The notes: a model not told the origin generated them from the letters alone. A DNA stretch of 64,000 nt from Nocardia tengchongensis (GCF_018362975.1 NZ_CP074371.1:6076001-6140000); one strand, 5' to 3'; shown: positions 44,896-54,538, counted from the first letter of the stretch. Numbers and translations are program-made.

Positions 44896-46578
44896 GTGTC
44901 GCATTCCTTGCCCATTGTTTATTGGCGCGCTCTCGATCGATTTCGCGATATCGTCGCCGCGCATCCCGAGCGGGCGGCGGTGATTCACGCCGACGGCCGG
45001 ACCCGCGCCGGCCTGCCCGACTATCGGCAGCTCACCTACGCCGAACTCGACGCCTGGTCGGACACCGTCGCCGAACGCTTCCTCACCGCCGGTGTTGGCC
45101 GCGGGGTGCGCACCATCGTGCTGGTGCGGCCGGGGCCGGAGCTGTACGCGGTCTTGTACGGACTGTTCAAGATCGGTGCGGTGCCCGTGGTGATCGACCC
45201 CGGCATGGGCCTGTTCAAGATGCTGCGCTGCCTGCGGGCCGCCGACGCCGAGGCGTTCGTCGGAGTCACGGAGGCGCAGGCGCTGCGCATCGTGTTCCGC
45301 GCCTACTTCCGCCGGGTGCGGGTGGCGGTCACCGTCGGACGCTCCTGGTGGCAGGGGCCGACCCTCGAAAGCTGGGGCCGCACACCGACATCCGCCCTAC
45401 CCGAGCGCGAACCCGCGCCCGACGACGAACCGCTGCTGCTCGCCTACACGACCGGCAGCACCGGGCCCGCCAAGGCGGTGGTGCTCACCCACGGCAATCT
45501 CGCCGCCATGATCGATCAGGTCGACGCCGCGCGCGAGCACGTCGCCCCGGAGACCTCGCTGATCACCGCGCCGGTGGCGGGCATCCTGGAGCTGCTGCTC
45601 GGATCCCGTTGCGTGCTACCGCCGTTGATCCCGTCACAGGTGGGTGCGACCGATCCCGCGCACGTGGTGGAAGCGGTCGAACGGTTCGAGGTGAAGACCA
45701 TGTTCGCCTCCCCCGCCGTCCTGATTCCCCTGCTGGCCCACGTCCGGCAGACGGGGGTGGCGCTGCCGAGCATCCGCAGTATCTACTCCGGTGGCGCGCC
45801 GGTGCCCGACAGCTGCATCGCCGGGTTGCGGGAGGTGCTGCCCGCCGAGGCCAAGGTGTACTCCGGCTACGGGGCGACCGAGGCGCTGCCCATGGCCACC
45901 ATCGAATCGCGGGAACTGTTGGGCGATCTCGTGGAGCAGGCGCACACCGGGCACGGGGTGTGCGTGGGAACGCCCGCCCTGCACGTGCGGGCGCGGATCA
46001 TCCCCATCACCGACGATCCGCTGCCCGACTGGTCGGACGTGGAGGGGCGGGCGGGCGAACAGTCGGGGCCGCACGGCATCGGGGAGCTGGTGGTGTCCGG
46101 GCCGAATGTCAGCACCCACTACTTCTGGCCGCCGACCGCCGACCGGACCGGCAAGATCACCGAGGGCGAGGTGGTCTGGCATCGCACCGGGGATCTGGCC
46201 TGGATCGACGACGCGGGCCGAATCCGGTTCTGCGGACGCAAGACTCAGCGGCTGGAGACGGCGCAGGGGCCGATGTTCACCGTGCAGGTCGAGCAGGTGT
46301 TCAACACCGTCGACGGCGTCGCCCGCACGGCGCTGGTCGGGGTGGGCGAGCGCGGCGAGCAGCAGCCGGTGCTGTGCGTGGAGCTCGAAGCCGGGGCCGA
46401 CCGAGCGGTCGTCGAGGGCGGATTACGCGGGCGGCGTGACGAATTCGAGGTCACCAAACCGGTGTCGGAGTTCCTGTTCCATCCGGGGTTCCCGGTGGAC
46501 ATCCGCCACAACGCGAAGATCGGCCGGGAACGGCTAGCGGTGTGGGCGGCCAAGCAGCTCGGCCGGGAGGCGTCGTGA
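44896..46578 (+). CDS. nltC: NltC-like beta-lactone synthetase (ANL superfamily, OleC type)
   Basis: 560 residues from GTG 44896, with CTGGGGGAA upstream. The ANL core motif YTTGSTGPAKAVVLTHG (about residue 180) is followed by GYGATEALPMAT and, near the C-terminus, FPVDIRHNAKIGRERLAVWA, which is distinctive of OleC rather than of ordinary acyl-CoA ligases. The reaction is ATP-dependent ring closure of a beta-hydroxy acid to a beta-lactone. The stop overlaps the start of nltD (GTGA). Confidence 0.85.
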   Translation: MSHSLPIVYWRALDRFRDIVAAHPERAAVIHADGRTRAGLPDYRQLTYAELDAWSDTVAERFLTAGVGRGVRTIVLVRPGPELYAVLYGLFKIGAVPVVIDPGMGLFKMLRCLRAADAEAFVGVTEAQALRIVFRAYFRRVRVAVTVGRSWWQGPTLESWGRTPTSALPEREPAPDDEPLLLAYTTGSTGPAKAVVLTHGNLAAMIDQVDAAREHVAPETSLITAPVAGILELLLGSRCVLPPLIPSQVGATDPAHVVEAVERFEVKTMFASPAVLIPLLAHVRQTGVALPSIRSIYSGGAPVPDSCIAGLREVLPAEAKVYSGYGATEALPMATIESRELLGDLVEQAHTGHGVCVGTPALHVRARIIPITDDPLPDWSDVEGRAGEQSGPHGIGELVVSGPNVSTHYFWPPTADRTGKITEGEVVWHRTGDLAWIDDAGRIRFCGRKTQRLETAQGPMFTVQVEQVFNTVDGVARTALVGVGERGEQQPVLCVELEAGADRAVVEGGLRGRRDEFEVTKPVSEFLFHPGFPVDIRHNAKIGRERLAVWAAKQLGREAS

Positions 46579-47609
46579 GGGTGCTGGTGACGGGAGCCTC
46601 CGGCTTCCTGGGCGGGGCGTTGACGCGCCGGCTGGTGGGCGACGGGCGGCACGAGGTGTCGATTCTGGTGCGGCCCAGCAGTAATCTGCGCGATCTGGCG
46701 CCGGTCATGGACCGGGTCGAGCGGGTGGTCGGCGATCTCGGCGATCCCGCTTCCCTGGAGCGCGCGGTCTCCGGGGTCGACATCGTCTTCCACAGCGCGG
46801 CGAGGGTGGACGAGCGCGGCACCCGCGACCGCTTCTGGGCGGAGAACACCGCGGCCACCGCGCGCCTGCTGGCGGCGGCCGCGGCGGGCGGCGCGCGGCG
46901 GTTCGTGTTCGTCTCGAGTCCGAGCGCGCTGATGGATCGTGACGGCGGCGACCAGATCGATATCGACGAGTCGGTACCGTATCCGTCCCGCTACCTGAAC
47001 CACTACTGCGAGACCAAGGCCGCCGCCGAACGGCTGGTGCTGGCCGCGAATACGGCCGACTTCACCACGTGCGCGCTGCGGCCACGAGCCATCTGGGGCG
47101 CGGGCGATCGGTCCGGGCCCATCGTGCGGCTACTCGATCGGGCCGCGGCGGGGACCCTGCCGGATCTGTCGGGCGGGCGCGGGGTGCACGCCTCGCTGTG
47201 CCACGTGGACAATATCGTCGACGCCATGATCAAGGCCGCGGCGAGCGAGAAGGTCGGCGGCAGAGCGTATTTCATCGCCGATGCCGAACGGACCGAGGTG
47301 TGGGGGTTCCTGGCCGAGGTCGCCGCCGACCTCGGCTATCCACCCCCGAGCCGGACGCTGGATCCGCGGCTGGTCGCGCTCGTGGTGTCGATGATCGAAA
47401 ACCTCAGGCGGATACCGTATCTCGCCCAGCACTGGACCCCGCCACTGTCGCGCTATTCGGTCGCGGTGCTCACCCGCACCGGCACCTACGACACCTCGGC
47501 CGCCACCCGCGATTTCGGATACCGGCCCGTAATGGACCGCGATACCGGCATGGCCGAATTGAAATCCTGGATCCGCGGGACGGAGGTGATCGCCGGATCC
47601 AGCCGCTGA
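46575..47609 (+). CDS. nltD: NltD-like NAD(P)-dependent beta-keto acid reductase (OleD/3beta-HSD-like)
   Basis: 344 residues from GTG 46575, overlapping nltC by 4 bp. N-terminal TGASGFLGGALTRRL, catalytic NHYCETKAAAERLV with the YxxxK motif, and a C-terminal region typical of extended SDRs (3beta-HSD-like, as in OleD). It would reduce the NltAB product to the beta-hydroxy acid used by NltC. Same pathway, same strand, translationally coupled. Confidence 0.8.
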   Translation: MRVLVTGASGFLGGALTRRLVGDGRHEVSILVRPSSNLRDLAPVMDRVERVVGDLGDPASLERAVSGVDIVFHSAARVDERGTRDRFWAENTAATARLLAAAAAGGARRFVFVSSPSALMDRDGGDQIDIDESVPYPSRYLNHYCETKAAAERLVLAANTADFTTCALRPRAIWGAGDRSGPIVRLLDRAAAGTLPDLSGGRGVHASLCHVDNIVDAMIKAAASEKVGGRAYFIADAERTEVWGFLAEVAADLGYPPPSRTLDPRLVALVVSMIENLRRIPYLAQHWTPPLSRYSVAVLTRTGTYDTSAATRDFGYRPVMDRDTGMAELKSWIRGTEVIAGSSR

Positions 47610-47636
47610 CCAGCGCTCGGGCGCTCCCCTCAAACC

Positions 47637-47680
47637 TTGTGTTACGCGCGGTACCGGCTAGCATGGCTTGATACCGCGCG
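47637..47680 (+). promoter_or_regulatory. Putative promoter with flanking inverted repeat before the hydrolase
   Basis: TTGTGT (47637-47642) and TAGCAT (47659-47664), 16 bp apart, form a weak sigma-70-type promoter. Arms CGCGCGGTA (47645-47653) and TACCGCGCG (47672-47680) flank the -10 box, a possible operator. The downstream start is at 47756. Confidence 0.35.
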
Positions 47681-47755
47681 AGGGTGAGTCGGTGCTGACG
47701 ACCCTCGAGGCCGCAGCCGCAGTGCAGCACCGCTACTCAATGAGGAGAGCGCCCG

Positions 47756-48586
47756 ATGCCGGAGTTCGACTATCACGGCGTATCCGTGGCCTACGACCAC
47801 GCCGGATCCGGTGATCCGATCCTGTTCCTGCACAATATCGGCGGCGACCGCCACATCTGGACCAATCAGACCCGTGAGCTGGCCGCCACCCACAGCGTCT
47901 ACGCGCTGGACCTGTTCGGCTACGGCGACTCCGATTCCCCCGCCGCGGGCTATACGGTCGCCAACTACGTGCGGCTGATCTCGGAGTTCATCGAGGCGCA
48001 CAACCTCACCGACCTCACCCTGGTCGGCAACTGCTTCGGCAGCGCGCTCTCGCTGCTGTACACCCGCGCCAACCCGCAGAATGTGCGCGCCCTGGTCCTG
48101 TGCAGCCCGCTGACGGCCGCCACCCTGCGACCCACACCGACCGGTTGGACCGCCCGCGCGGCATCCCACCTTCCCCTCGAGGCCGTCGCGTCCGCCATCC
48201 GCCTGCCCGGCGTCGCCGCGAACCTCGTCGTCCGCGAACAACTCGGCCCTCGCGGCCGCACCATGACTTCCCCGTCCTTCACGGCCCTGCGTCACCGCTG
48301 GTCCGAGCCCCGCCGCCTGTACCCGCCGGCCGCCATCGCCCGCGACCTGCCCACCCTGGCCACCCTCGACTCCTTCCACCCCTCCCCCTCCTTCCCGCCC
48401 ATCACTACCATCTGGGGCGCGAAGAACCGCATCCTCTCCGCCGCCGCGGGTGCCCGCCTCAACGAAACCCTCCGCCCCACCGAGGCCATCGAACTCGCCG
48501 ACTGCGGCCACCTGATCATGCTCGAGCAGCCCGAAACCGTCACCACCGCAATCCGTTCCGCCACCCGCACCGCCTTGGCAGGTTGA
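47756..48586 (+). CDS. Alpha/beta hydrolase with a Cys nucleophile
   Basis: 276 residues. Oxyanion region LFLHNIGGDRH, nucleophile elbow LVGNCFGSALSL with Cys in place of the usual Ser, acid-position WGAKNRIL with Asn where Asp is typical, and His in ADCGHLIMLEQP. The triad would be Cys-His-Asn or use another acid. It is not OleB, which has an Asp nucleophile. It lies 146 bp after nltD, possibly with its own promoter, and may act on a beta-lactone or thioester product. A strong case for assay. Confidence 0.7.
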   Translation: MPEFDYHGVSVAYDHAGSGDPILFLHNIGGDRHIWTNQTRELAATHSVYALDLFGYGDSDSPAAGYTVANYVRLISEFIEAHNLTDLTLVGNCFGSALSLLYTRANPQNVRALVLCSPLTAATLRPTPTGWTARAASHLPLEAVASAIRLPGVAANLVVREQLGPRGRTMTSPSFTALRHRWSEPRRLYPPAAIARDLPTLATLDSFHPSPSFPPITTIWGAKNRILSAAAGARLNETLRPTEAIELADCGHLIMLEQPETVTTAIRSATRTALAG

Positions 48587-48610
48587 CACACCCAGCCACG
48601 CGCCCGCCGA

Positions 48611-49555
48611 TCACTCCGCCGCGCGCTGCAGGCGGGCGGCCATCTCCCGGATGTGGTCGGCCAGTTCCGGCGGTTCGATGACGCGGAATTCGAAGCCGAA
48701 CGTCGCGACGTAGACGGCGATGGCGTCGAGGGTGTCGCCGCCGGTGTGCAGGATGCAGGTGTTCGCGTCGATCGCTTCGAGGACACCGACCGTCGGAGAG
48801 ATGACCTCGGCGGCCTGCTCGGCGGCGGCCAGCAGGGTGAGGCGGGCGTGGTGGCGGTACGGCGCGGTGGTGACGCCACGGGAGACTTGGGCCGCGGGAT
48901 CCGGGGCCTCGCGCGCGGTGAAACGCGGGCCGGTGGGGATACGCGGGGTGAGGCGGTCGACCCGGTAGGTGCGCCAGTCCTCGCGGTCGACGTCCCAGGC
49001 GGTGAGATACCAGCGGCGGCCGTGGTGAACCAGGCGGTGGGGTTCGGTTGTACGGAGCGAGGTTTCACCGGTGTGGGTTCGGTAGTCGAAGCGGAGGCGG
49101 TGCTGGTCGCGGATGGCGGCGGCGATGGCGGTGAGGGTGTCGGGTTCGACGCGGGGGCCGCCGTCGGGGACCGCGACGGTCGCCTGCTGCAGGGCGGTCA
49201 GGCGGTGACGCAGGCGGGACGGGAGGACCCGTTCGAGTTTGGTGAGGGCGCGCAGCGAGCTCTCCTCGATGCCGGCGATGGTGCCGCCCGCCGCAGTGCG
49301 CAGGCCCATGGCCACGGCGACCGCCTCTTCGTCGTCGAGCAGGAGCGGCGGGAGGTTCGCGCCGGCGCCCAGCCGGTAACCGGCGGAACCGACGGTGGCG
49401 TCGACGGGATAACCGAGGGCGCGCAGCTTTCCGATATCGCGGCGCACGGTGCGCACATCCACCTCGAGGTGGGCGGCCAGTTCCGCGCCGCTCCACTCGC
49501 GCGGAGTCTGCAGCAACGACAGCAGCCGCAGCAGTCTGGCGGAGGTTTCCAACAT
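48611..49555 (-). CDS. WYL-domain transcriptional regulator (YafY-like)
   Basis: 314 residues. N-terminal winged helix (RLLRLLSLLQTPREWSGAEL, then LEVDVRTVRRDIGKLRALG), a middle WYL domain around RRWYLTAWDVDREDWRTYRVD and a C-terminal WCX-type part (YVATFGFEFRVIEPPEL). WYL proteins bind small ligands or nucleic acids and regulate adjacent genes. It is divergent from the epoxide hydrolase across a palindromic site at 49576-49598. Confidence 0.85.
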   Translation of the reverse strand: MLETSARLLRLLSLLQTPREWSGAELAAHLEVDVRTVRRDIGKLRALGYPVDATVGSAGYRLGAGANLPPLLLDDEEAVAVAMGLRTAAGGTIAGIEESSLRALTKLERVLPSRLRHRLTALQQATVAVPDGGPRVEPDTLTAIAAAIRDQHRLRFDYRTHTGETSLRTTEPHRLVHHGRRWYLTAWDVDREDWRTYRVDRLTPRIPTGPRFTAREAPDPAAQVSRGVTTAPYRHHARLTLLAAAEQAAEVISPTVGVLEAIDANTCILHTGGDTLDAIAVYVATFGFEFRVIEPPELADHIREMAARLQRAAE

Positions 49556-49575
49556 GAATTCAACTCTGCCAGACA

Positions 49576-49598
49576 GTTAGGACCGGAACTGTCCTAAC
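49576..49598. promoter_or_regulatory. Operator between the WYL regulator and the epoxide hydrolase
   Basis: Perfect 8-bp arms GTTAGGAC and GTCCTAAC with a 7-bp spacer, in the 63-bp spacer between the two divergent genes. An overlapping pair ACAGTT/AACTGT extends it. It is the natural candidate site for the WYL protein. Confidence 0.6.
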
Positions 49599-49618
49599 CG
49601 ACTCGTAGCGTAAATCTC

Positions 49619-50767
49619 ATGAGCGAACAGATCACCCCCTTCCGGATCGACATCCCCCAGACCCAGCTCGATGATCTGCGGCAGCGGCTCGACGCCGCGC
49701 GCCTGCCCGCCCCGCTGCCCGGCGACGACTGGGATACCGGCGTCCCGGTGCACTGGCTGCGTGAACTGGTCGACCACTGGCGCACCGGATACGACTGGCG
49801 CGCGGCCGAAGCCGAACTCAACCGGTACCCGCAGTTCCTGACCGAGATCGAGGGCCAGCGGGTGCACTTCCTGCACATCCGCTCGGCCGAACCCGATGCG
49901 GTGCCGCTGCTGCTCACCCACGGCTGGCCCGGATCAGTGGCGGAATTCCTCGACATCATCGGCCCGCTCACCGATCCGCGCGCCCACGGCGGCGACCCCG
50001 CCGACGCGTTCCACCTGGTCATTCCTTCGCTCCCCGGGTTCGGATTCTCCGGTCCGGTCGCCGACACCGGATGGACCCGCGCGCGGATCGGCCGCGTGTG
50101 GGCCGAACTCATGAACCGCCTCGGCTACGAGCGATACGGCGTGCAGGGCGGCGATATCGGCGGCTCGGTGAGCCCCGAGGTGGCACGGTCGGCACCGGAC
50201 AAGGTATTCGGCGTGCATGTCAACGGCGGAACCAACCTGCCGCCGCAGTCGGCGGTGAACGACCTGGACGAACTCACCGACCTCGAGCGCGACAAGATGG
50301 CCCGGATCCAGGCGTTCATGCGGGAAGAGTTCGGCTACATCGCGATCCAGTCCACCCGGCCGCAGGCGCTGGCCTACGGGCTGGTGGATTCGCCGGTGGG
50401 ACAGCTGGCCTGGATCATGGACAAGTTCCGGGAGTGGACGCATCCGCGGAACGTGGTGCCGGACAAGATCATCGACCGGGATCGGCTGCTCACCAACGTG
50501 ATGCTGTATTGGCTGACCGGCACCGCCGGATCCGCGGCCTACGTCGGATACGCGCAGACCGGTGAATGGGGTGCGCCCGCCGCGAATTCCGGGGTCCCGA
50601 CCGGTGTCATCGCCTTCGCGCACGACGTCTGCATCCGCCGCTACTGCGAGGAGTCCAACACCATCACCCGCTGGGTGGACGTCGATCGCGGCGGGCACTT
50701 CGCGGCCATGGAAGAACCGGAAATCCTGGTCGGCGACATTCGCGAGTTCTTCCGCGACCTGCGCTGA
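49619..50767 (+). CDS. Epoxide hydrolase (EHN domain, alpha/beta hydrolase)
   Basis: 382 residues. The N-terminal EHN part ([17 protein letters not shown]) is followed by the alpha/beta hydrolase core with [12 protein letters not shown] (the HGWP oxyanion motif), [15 protein letters not shown] with the nucleophile Asp, and near the end [15 protein letters not shown] with the catalytic His. These are the hallmarks of microsomal-type bacterial epoxide hydrolases. Expression is probably controlled by the divergent WYL regulator. Confidence 0.88.
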   Translation: MSEQITPFRIDIPQTQLDDLRQRLDAARLPAPLPGDDWDTGVPVHWLRELVDHWRTGYDWRAAEAELNRYPQFLTEIEGQRVHFLHIRSAEPDAVPLLLTHGWPGSVAEFLDIIGPLTDPRAHGGDPADAFHLVIPSLPGFGFSGPVADTGWTRARIGRVWAELMNRLGYERYGVQGGDIGGSVSPEVARSAPDKVFGVHVNGGTNLPPQSAVNDLDELTDLERDKMARIQAFMREEFGYIAIQSTRPQALAYGLVDSPVGQLAWIMDKFREWTHPRNVVPDKIIDRDRLLTNVMLYWLTGTAGSAAYVGYAQTGEWGAPAANSGVPTGVIAFAHDVCIRRYCEESNTITRWVDVDRGGHFAAMEEPEILVGDIREFFRDLR

Positions 50768-50804
50768 TCCCAGGGGGCCGGAATCCGGTGCGGTGCTTCC
50801 GGAT

Positions 50805-51677
50805 TCAGGGCAGCAGTGGCCTGACCTGTTCGGCAGCGAAGCGGACGAAGCCGACCGGGTCGGGCTCATCGCCGGTGGGTTGGAGCACGACACTGGTGGC
50901 CCCGGCCTCGGTCCAGGCGATCACCGCGTCGGCGATCGCCCGGGCGTCACCGGCGACGCCTATTCCGGGGATGGTGTCGCGGCGCTCGGCCCGCAGCTCC
51001 GCCGCCACCCGGTCGGCGGCGCCCGCGCCGGTGGCGGCCAGCAGGTAGACCACGATCGGATACGGTTGCGCCGCAGCGGCTTCGGGGCGGGCGGCACGCA
51101 CGATCTCGGCGGCCGAGCGGATCCCGTCGGCGGGCGTGGAGCTGGTCAGGATCACCCCGTCGGCGGCGGCGCCGACCAGGGCCAGGGTGCGCGGGCCGGT
51201 CGCGGCGGCCAGGATCGGCGGCGCGGTCGCGGGCGGCCAGTCCAGGGCGACCTCGTCGAGCTGAACATACCTGCCTTGCACCGTGATTCGCTGCCCGGCC
51301 AGCAGCGCCCGCAGCGTCTCGAGGTATTCGCGCAACAGGGTGATCGGCGAGGCGACGCGCTCCCCCACCTGCCCCATCCAGTCCTGCACGCCGTGGCCCA
51401 CACCCCAGATCCCGCGCCCGGGGAACATCCGCTCGAGGGTGGCCAGCTCCATCGCGGTGATCGCGACATTGCGCAGTGGCACCGGCAGCACGCCGACCCC
51501 GACGCGCAGCCGTTCACTCCAGGCCAGCGCGGCCGCCGCGGTGGCGATCCCGCCTTCGAGGAAACAGTCCTCCCACAGCCACAGCTCCTGGAGCCCGCAG
51601 TCCTCGGCCGCCCGCACCACCTCCCGCAGCCGCTCGGGCGGTTGCTGCGGCCGGAACACCACTCCCAGCGTCGTCAT
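50805..51677 (-). CDS. LLM-class F420-dependent oxidoreductase
   Basis: 290 residues. MTTLGVVFRPQQPPERLREV, GLQELWLWEDCFLEGG and MFPGRGIWGVGHGVQDWMGQ give the F420-dependent LLM pattern; AWSERLRVGVGVLPVPLRNV is the conserved strand-turn. Substrate is unknown. It is convergent with the epoxide hydrolase. Confidence 0.8.
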   Translation of the reverse strand: MTTLGVVFRPQQPPERLREVVRAAEDCGLQELWLWEDCFLEGGIATAAAALAWSERLRVGVGVLPVPLRNVAITAMELATLERMFPGRGIWGVGHGVQDWMGQVGERVASPITLLREYLETLRALLAGQRITVQGRYVQLDEVALDWPPATAPPILAAATGPRTLALVGAAADGVILTSSTPADGIRSAAEIVRAARPEAAAAQPYPIVVYLLAATGAGAADRVAAELRAERRDTIPGIGVAGDARAIADAVIAWTEAGATSVVLQPTGDEPDPVGFVRFAAEQVRPLLP

Positions 51678-51760
51678 CCCCCATGCCTACCATGCGCCGG
51701 CGGAAAACGACTGCGGCCCGGCCTCATTCGAGAGACCGGGCCGCGGACCGCGGGGACGGC

Positions 51761-52069
51761 TCAGCCGAAGTGGCACACGTAGTGGACCGGCTCGACGACC
51801 TCGATCACGAAGCTGGAGTCGCCCGGCACGGAGAAGGACTCGCCGCCGGCGTAGGCGACGGCCTCGGTCTCGCCAGCCAGGGTGACGTTGCACTTGCCCT
51901 CGAGCAGCTCCATGATCTCCGGCGCGCCCGTGTTGAAGGTCAGGGTGGCGGGCAGGATGACACCGACCGACTTGCTGGTGCCGTCGGCCAGCTCGATGTT
52001 GTGGCTCACGCACTTGCCATCGAAGTAGACGTTGGCGCGCTTGGTGACGGTGACATTCTCGAACTTCAT
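51761..52069 (-). CDS. ppnP: Pyrimidine/purine nucleoside phosphorylase (DUF1255)
   Basis: 102 residues, the exact size of PpnP. Single cupin domain with KFENVTVTKRANVYFDGKCV at the start, VILPATLTFNTGAPEIMELL in the middle and a GESFSVPGDSSFVIEV strand. PpnP-type proteins split nucleosides by phosphorolysis. The reading frame starts at ATG 52069. It is a single gene. Confidence 0.88.
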   Translation of the reverse strand: MKFENVTVTKRANVYFDGKCVSHNIELADGTSKSVGVILPATLTFNTGAPEIMELLEGKCNVTLAGETEAVAYAGGESFSVPGDSSFVIEVVEPVHYVCHFG

Positions 52070-52160
52070 GCTGCTTGTGAGTCCTTCGCTCGGGTGAGGA
52101 CCTGCCCTGACGAGCCGGTCCGGTTCGCGCCGATCGTACCCGCGACCTCCGGGCAATCGA

Positions 52161-53078
52161 TCAGTCGGGCACGCGGGCGGAGTCCCCGACGGCCGGCCCG
52201 TCCAGGGCCGCCGCGGCCAGCGCCCGGCCCTGCTCGATGATCGGGGCGGCGCGATGGAAATCCATGGTGCCGCAGATGTTCTGCGGCACCGAGATCACCA
52301 GGTCGGGCGGGTGGGCGGCCAGATGCTGGCGGGTGATGGAGGCCAGCATCAGATCGATGGCCCGCTGCGCCACATCGGTGGCGCGAATGCTGCTCAACGC
52401 GGGCGGCTGCTCGACGGTCGGCTCCTCCGGCGCGCGGGCCGCGCCGAGCCGCTGCGCCGAGGCCCGCCACCACTGGGTGAACCAGTTGGCCCGCGGCTGC
52501 GCGCGGTCGTAGACCGGATCCGGCGGACCGGACAGGTCGACCCCGATGAGCAGATCCGCGGAGCCCAGCGCCATGGTCGCGACCACCGGCAGCGGATCCA
52601 GCACGCCGCCGTCCACCAGCACGTGTCCGTCACGCAGCACCGGGGTGATGAACCCGGGGATGGCGATCGAGGCGCGGATGGCGGCATCGAGCTCGCCGTC
52701 GCGGAACCAGGTCGAGCGGCCGGTGGTGATGTCGGTGGCGACCGCGATGTACGGGATCGGCAGCTGCTCGATGCACAGCTCGCCGAGCATCTCCCGGATC
52801 CGGTCCAGAATCCGTCCCGCCCGGATCACACCCGGCTCGCTGAACGCCGGATCCAGCAGCCGCGCCACCTCGAACTGGCCCAGAGTCGTTGCCCAGGACG
52901 TGAATTCGTCCAGCTTGCCCGCCGCGAACAGGCCGCCGACCAACGCCCCCATCGACGACCCCGCCACCCCGGTGATCTCGTAACCGCGCTCACGCAGCTC
53001 GTCGATCACCCCGATGTGCGCATACCCGCGCGCCCCGCCGCTGCCGAGCGCCAGCGCCACGCGTTTACCGTTCGCCAT
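52161..53078 (-). CDS. Patatin-like phospholipase, RssA-like
   Basis: 305 residues. Oxyanion motif GSGGARGYAHIGV near residue 12, nucleophile GSSMGALVGG and catalytic Asp in DGGVLDPLPV. These are the marks of a Ser-Asp patatin dyad. It is probably cytoplasmic and acts on lipids or acyl esters. The family includes RssA-like proteins of mycobacteria. Confidence 0.85.
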   Translation of the reverse strand: MANGKRVALALGSGGARGYAHIGVIDELRERGYEITGVAGSSMGALVGGLFAAGKLDEFTSWATTLGQFEVARLLDPAFSEPGVIRAGRILDRIREMLGELCIEQLPIPYIAVATDITTGRSTWFRDGELDAAIRASIAIPGFITPVLRDGHVLVDGGVLDPLPVVATMALGSADLLIGVDLSGPPDPVYDRAQPRANWFTQWWRASAQRLGAARAPEEPTVEQPPALSSIRATDVAQRAIDLMLASITRQHLAAHPPDLVISVPQNICGTMDFHRAAPIIEQGRALAAAALDGPAVGDSARVPD

Positions 53079-53152
53079 GGCGGTGTCCCGTCCGTCCGTT
53101 TCGTGCCCGATCGGGCATCAGCGCTCCCATCGCATCGGGGTCGGGCTGCACA

Positions 53153-54451
53153 TCAGATCCGGGGCTCGATCGCCACCCGCTCGGCGACACGCACCTCGAC
53201 CGGCCGCCAGCGCCGCAGCAGATAGATCCCCGCCGCGCAGCCCGCCGTGATGACCAGCGCAGTGTAGGCCGGCACCGGTTCGTGCGGCACCTGCGCGAGC
53301 CGATACCAGTGCGGCGAATACCCGACCCGACCGAACGGCCTGCCACGCAACGCGATTCCCGCCGACGGCACGAACAGCACCGCCAGGCCGACCACCGCGC
53401 TCGTCGCCCGCCTGGGCAGCGCCGAACCGACACTGCCGCCGCCGATGAGCCCGATGGCCGCCACCCCGAGCACCGCCCAGTACACCGTCGAGACCCCGGT
53501 GACCGCGAGCAGCGCCGCCACCGCCGCCAGCACCATCGAACCCGCCACCGCCAGGTACGGGCGCGGCCACAGCCGCGCCACCAGCAGCCCGCCCGCCACC
53601 GTGACATCGACCAGCGCGTCGGCCCACCCCGGGCGCGGCACCGTGACCACCGCGCTGGCCGCGGCGGAGAAGCCGACCAGCAACAGCAGCAGGGTGCCGT
53701 CGCGGCCGGGCAGGATCAGCGCGGCCAGGAACGCCGCGAGGAGCACCAGCGCCACCGCCGTCACCACGACCGACCACCGGTCGCCGCTCTCGGCGAGCCA
53801 CCGCGAGGTGCGGGCCAGCACGAACACCGCCACCACCCCCGACACGATCGGAGCCAGCGAGAAGTCCGGCCCGTCGCCGGGTATCGCCTCCCGGCGATCG
53901 CGCGCCACCAGATGCGTCACGAGCAGCATCAGCGCGACCAGGATCAGCCACACCGGCGGCGCACCGCCGAAGAGCCGCTCGATCGAGCGGGGCCCGCCCG
54001 CGTCGGGCGGCGGCTGGGCCAGGTCCCCGAACACCGCCGAGCTCACGCAGCCGAACAGATACGCGCCGCCCGCGAGGGAGGGCGTCCAGACCAGCGGCGC
54101 CAGGCAACCCAGGACGACCCCTGCCCACAGGGCGTCGACGAAGTTGAGGGTGGTCAGCGATTCGATCTGGATCCACGACAGGCCGAGGTGGTTGATCAGG
54201 ATCCCGGTCAGCGCGAGGGCGGCGGTGTACCAGGCGGCGCGGGCGCTGCCGATGCTCACCACCGCGGCCGCGGCGATCACCGCGGTGATGGCCCCGGACT
54301 CCATGGCCAGCGGCACGCTGCGGACCATCAGGTCCACCTTCTGCGGCTCCGAGGAGAACCAGCCGTAGCTGACGGGCATCATGATCGCCAGCCCGGCGGT
54401 CGCGGTGGCCGCGTAGACCGCCGCGATCCGCACCAGCGCGCGCCACTCCAT
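53153..54451 (-). CDS. Polytopic membrane protein of unknown function
   Basis: 432 residues from ATG 54451 (MEWRALVRIAAVYAATATAG). Upstream in-frame starts exist up to 54622 but would overlap the divergent gene. At least ten hydrophobic helices, very rich in Ala, Val and Leu, with short loops and no ATPase or transporter motif I recognise. The C-terminus ends in a basic patch (RVAERVAIEPRI). It is divergent from the amidinotransferase-like gene. Confidence 0.55.
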   Translation of the reverse strand: MEWRALVRIAAVYAATATAGLAIMMPVSYGWFSSEPQKVDLMVRSVPLAMESGAITAVIAAAAVVSIGSARAAWYTAALALTGILINHLGLSWIQIESLTTLNFVDALWAGVVLGCLAPLVWTPSLAGGAYLFGCVSSAVFGDLAQPPPDAGGPRSIERLFGGAPPVWLILVALMLLVTHLVARDRREAIPGDGPDFSLAPIVSGVVAVFVLARTSRWLAESGDRWSVVVTAVALVLLAAFLAALILPGRDGTLLLLLVGFSAAASAVVTVPRPGWADALVDVTVAGGLLVARLWPRPYLAVAGSMVLAAVAALLAVTGVSTVYWAVLGVAAIGLIGGGSVGSALPRRATSAVVGLAVLFVPSAGIALRGRPFGRVGYSPHWYRLAQVPHEPVPAYTALVITAGCAAGIYLLRRWRPVEVRVAERVAIEPRI

Positions 54452-54538
54452 GCCCCTGACGGTACGGGTGTCAGCGAACTGCCCGCAATCTTGACTCGCG
54501 GGCGACCGGACAGGATCGGGGGCGATATCGTTCATGCC

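Noticed and set aside
47756..48586. OleB-type beta-lactone decarboxylase
   Set aside because: The elbow has Cys (GNCFG) rather than the Asp of the haloalkane-dehalogenase-like OleB family.
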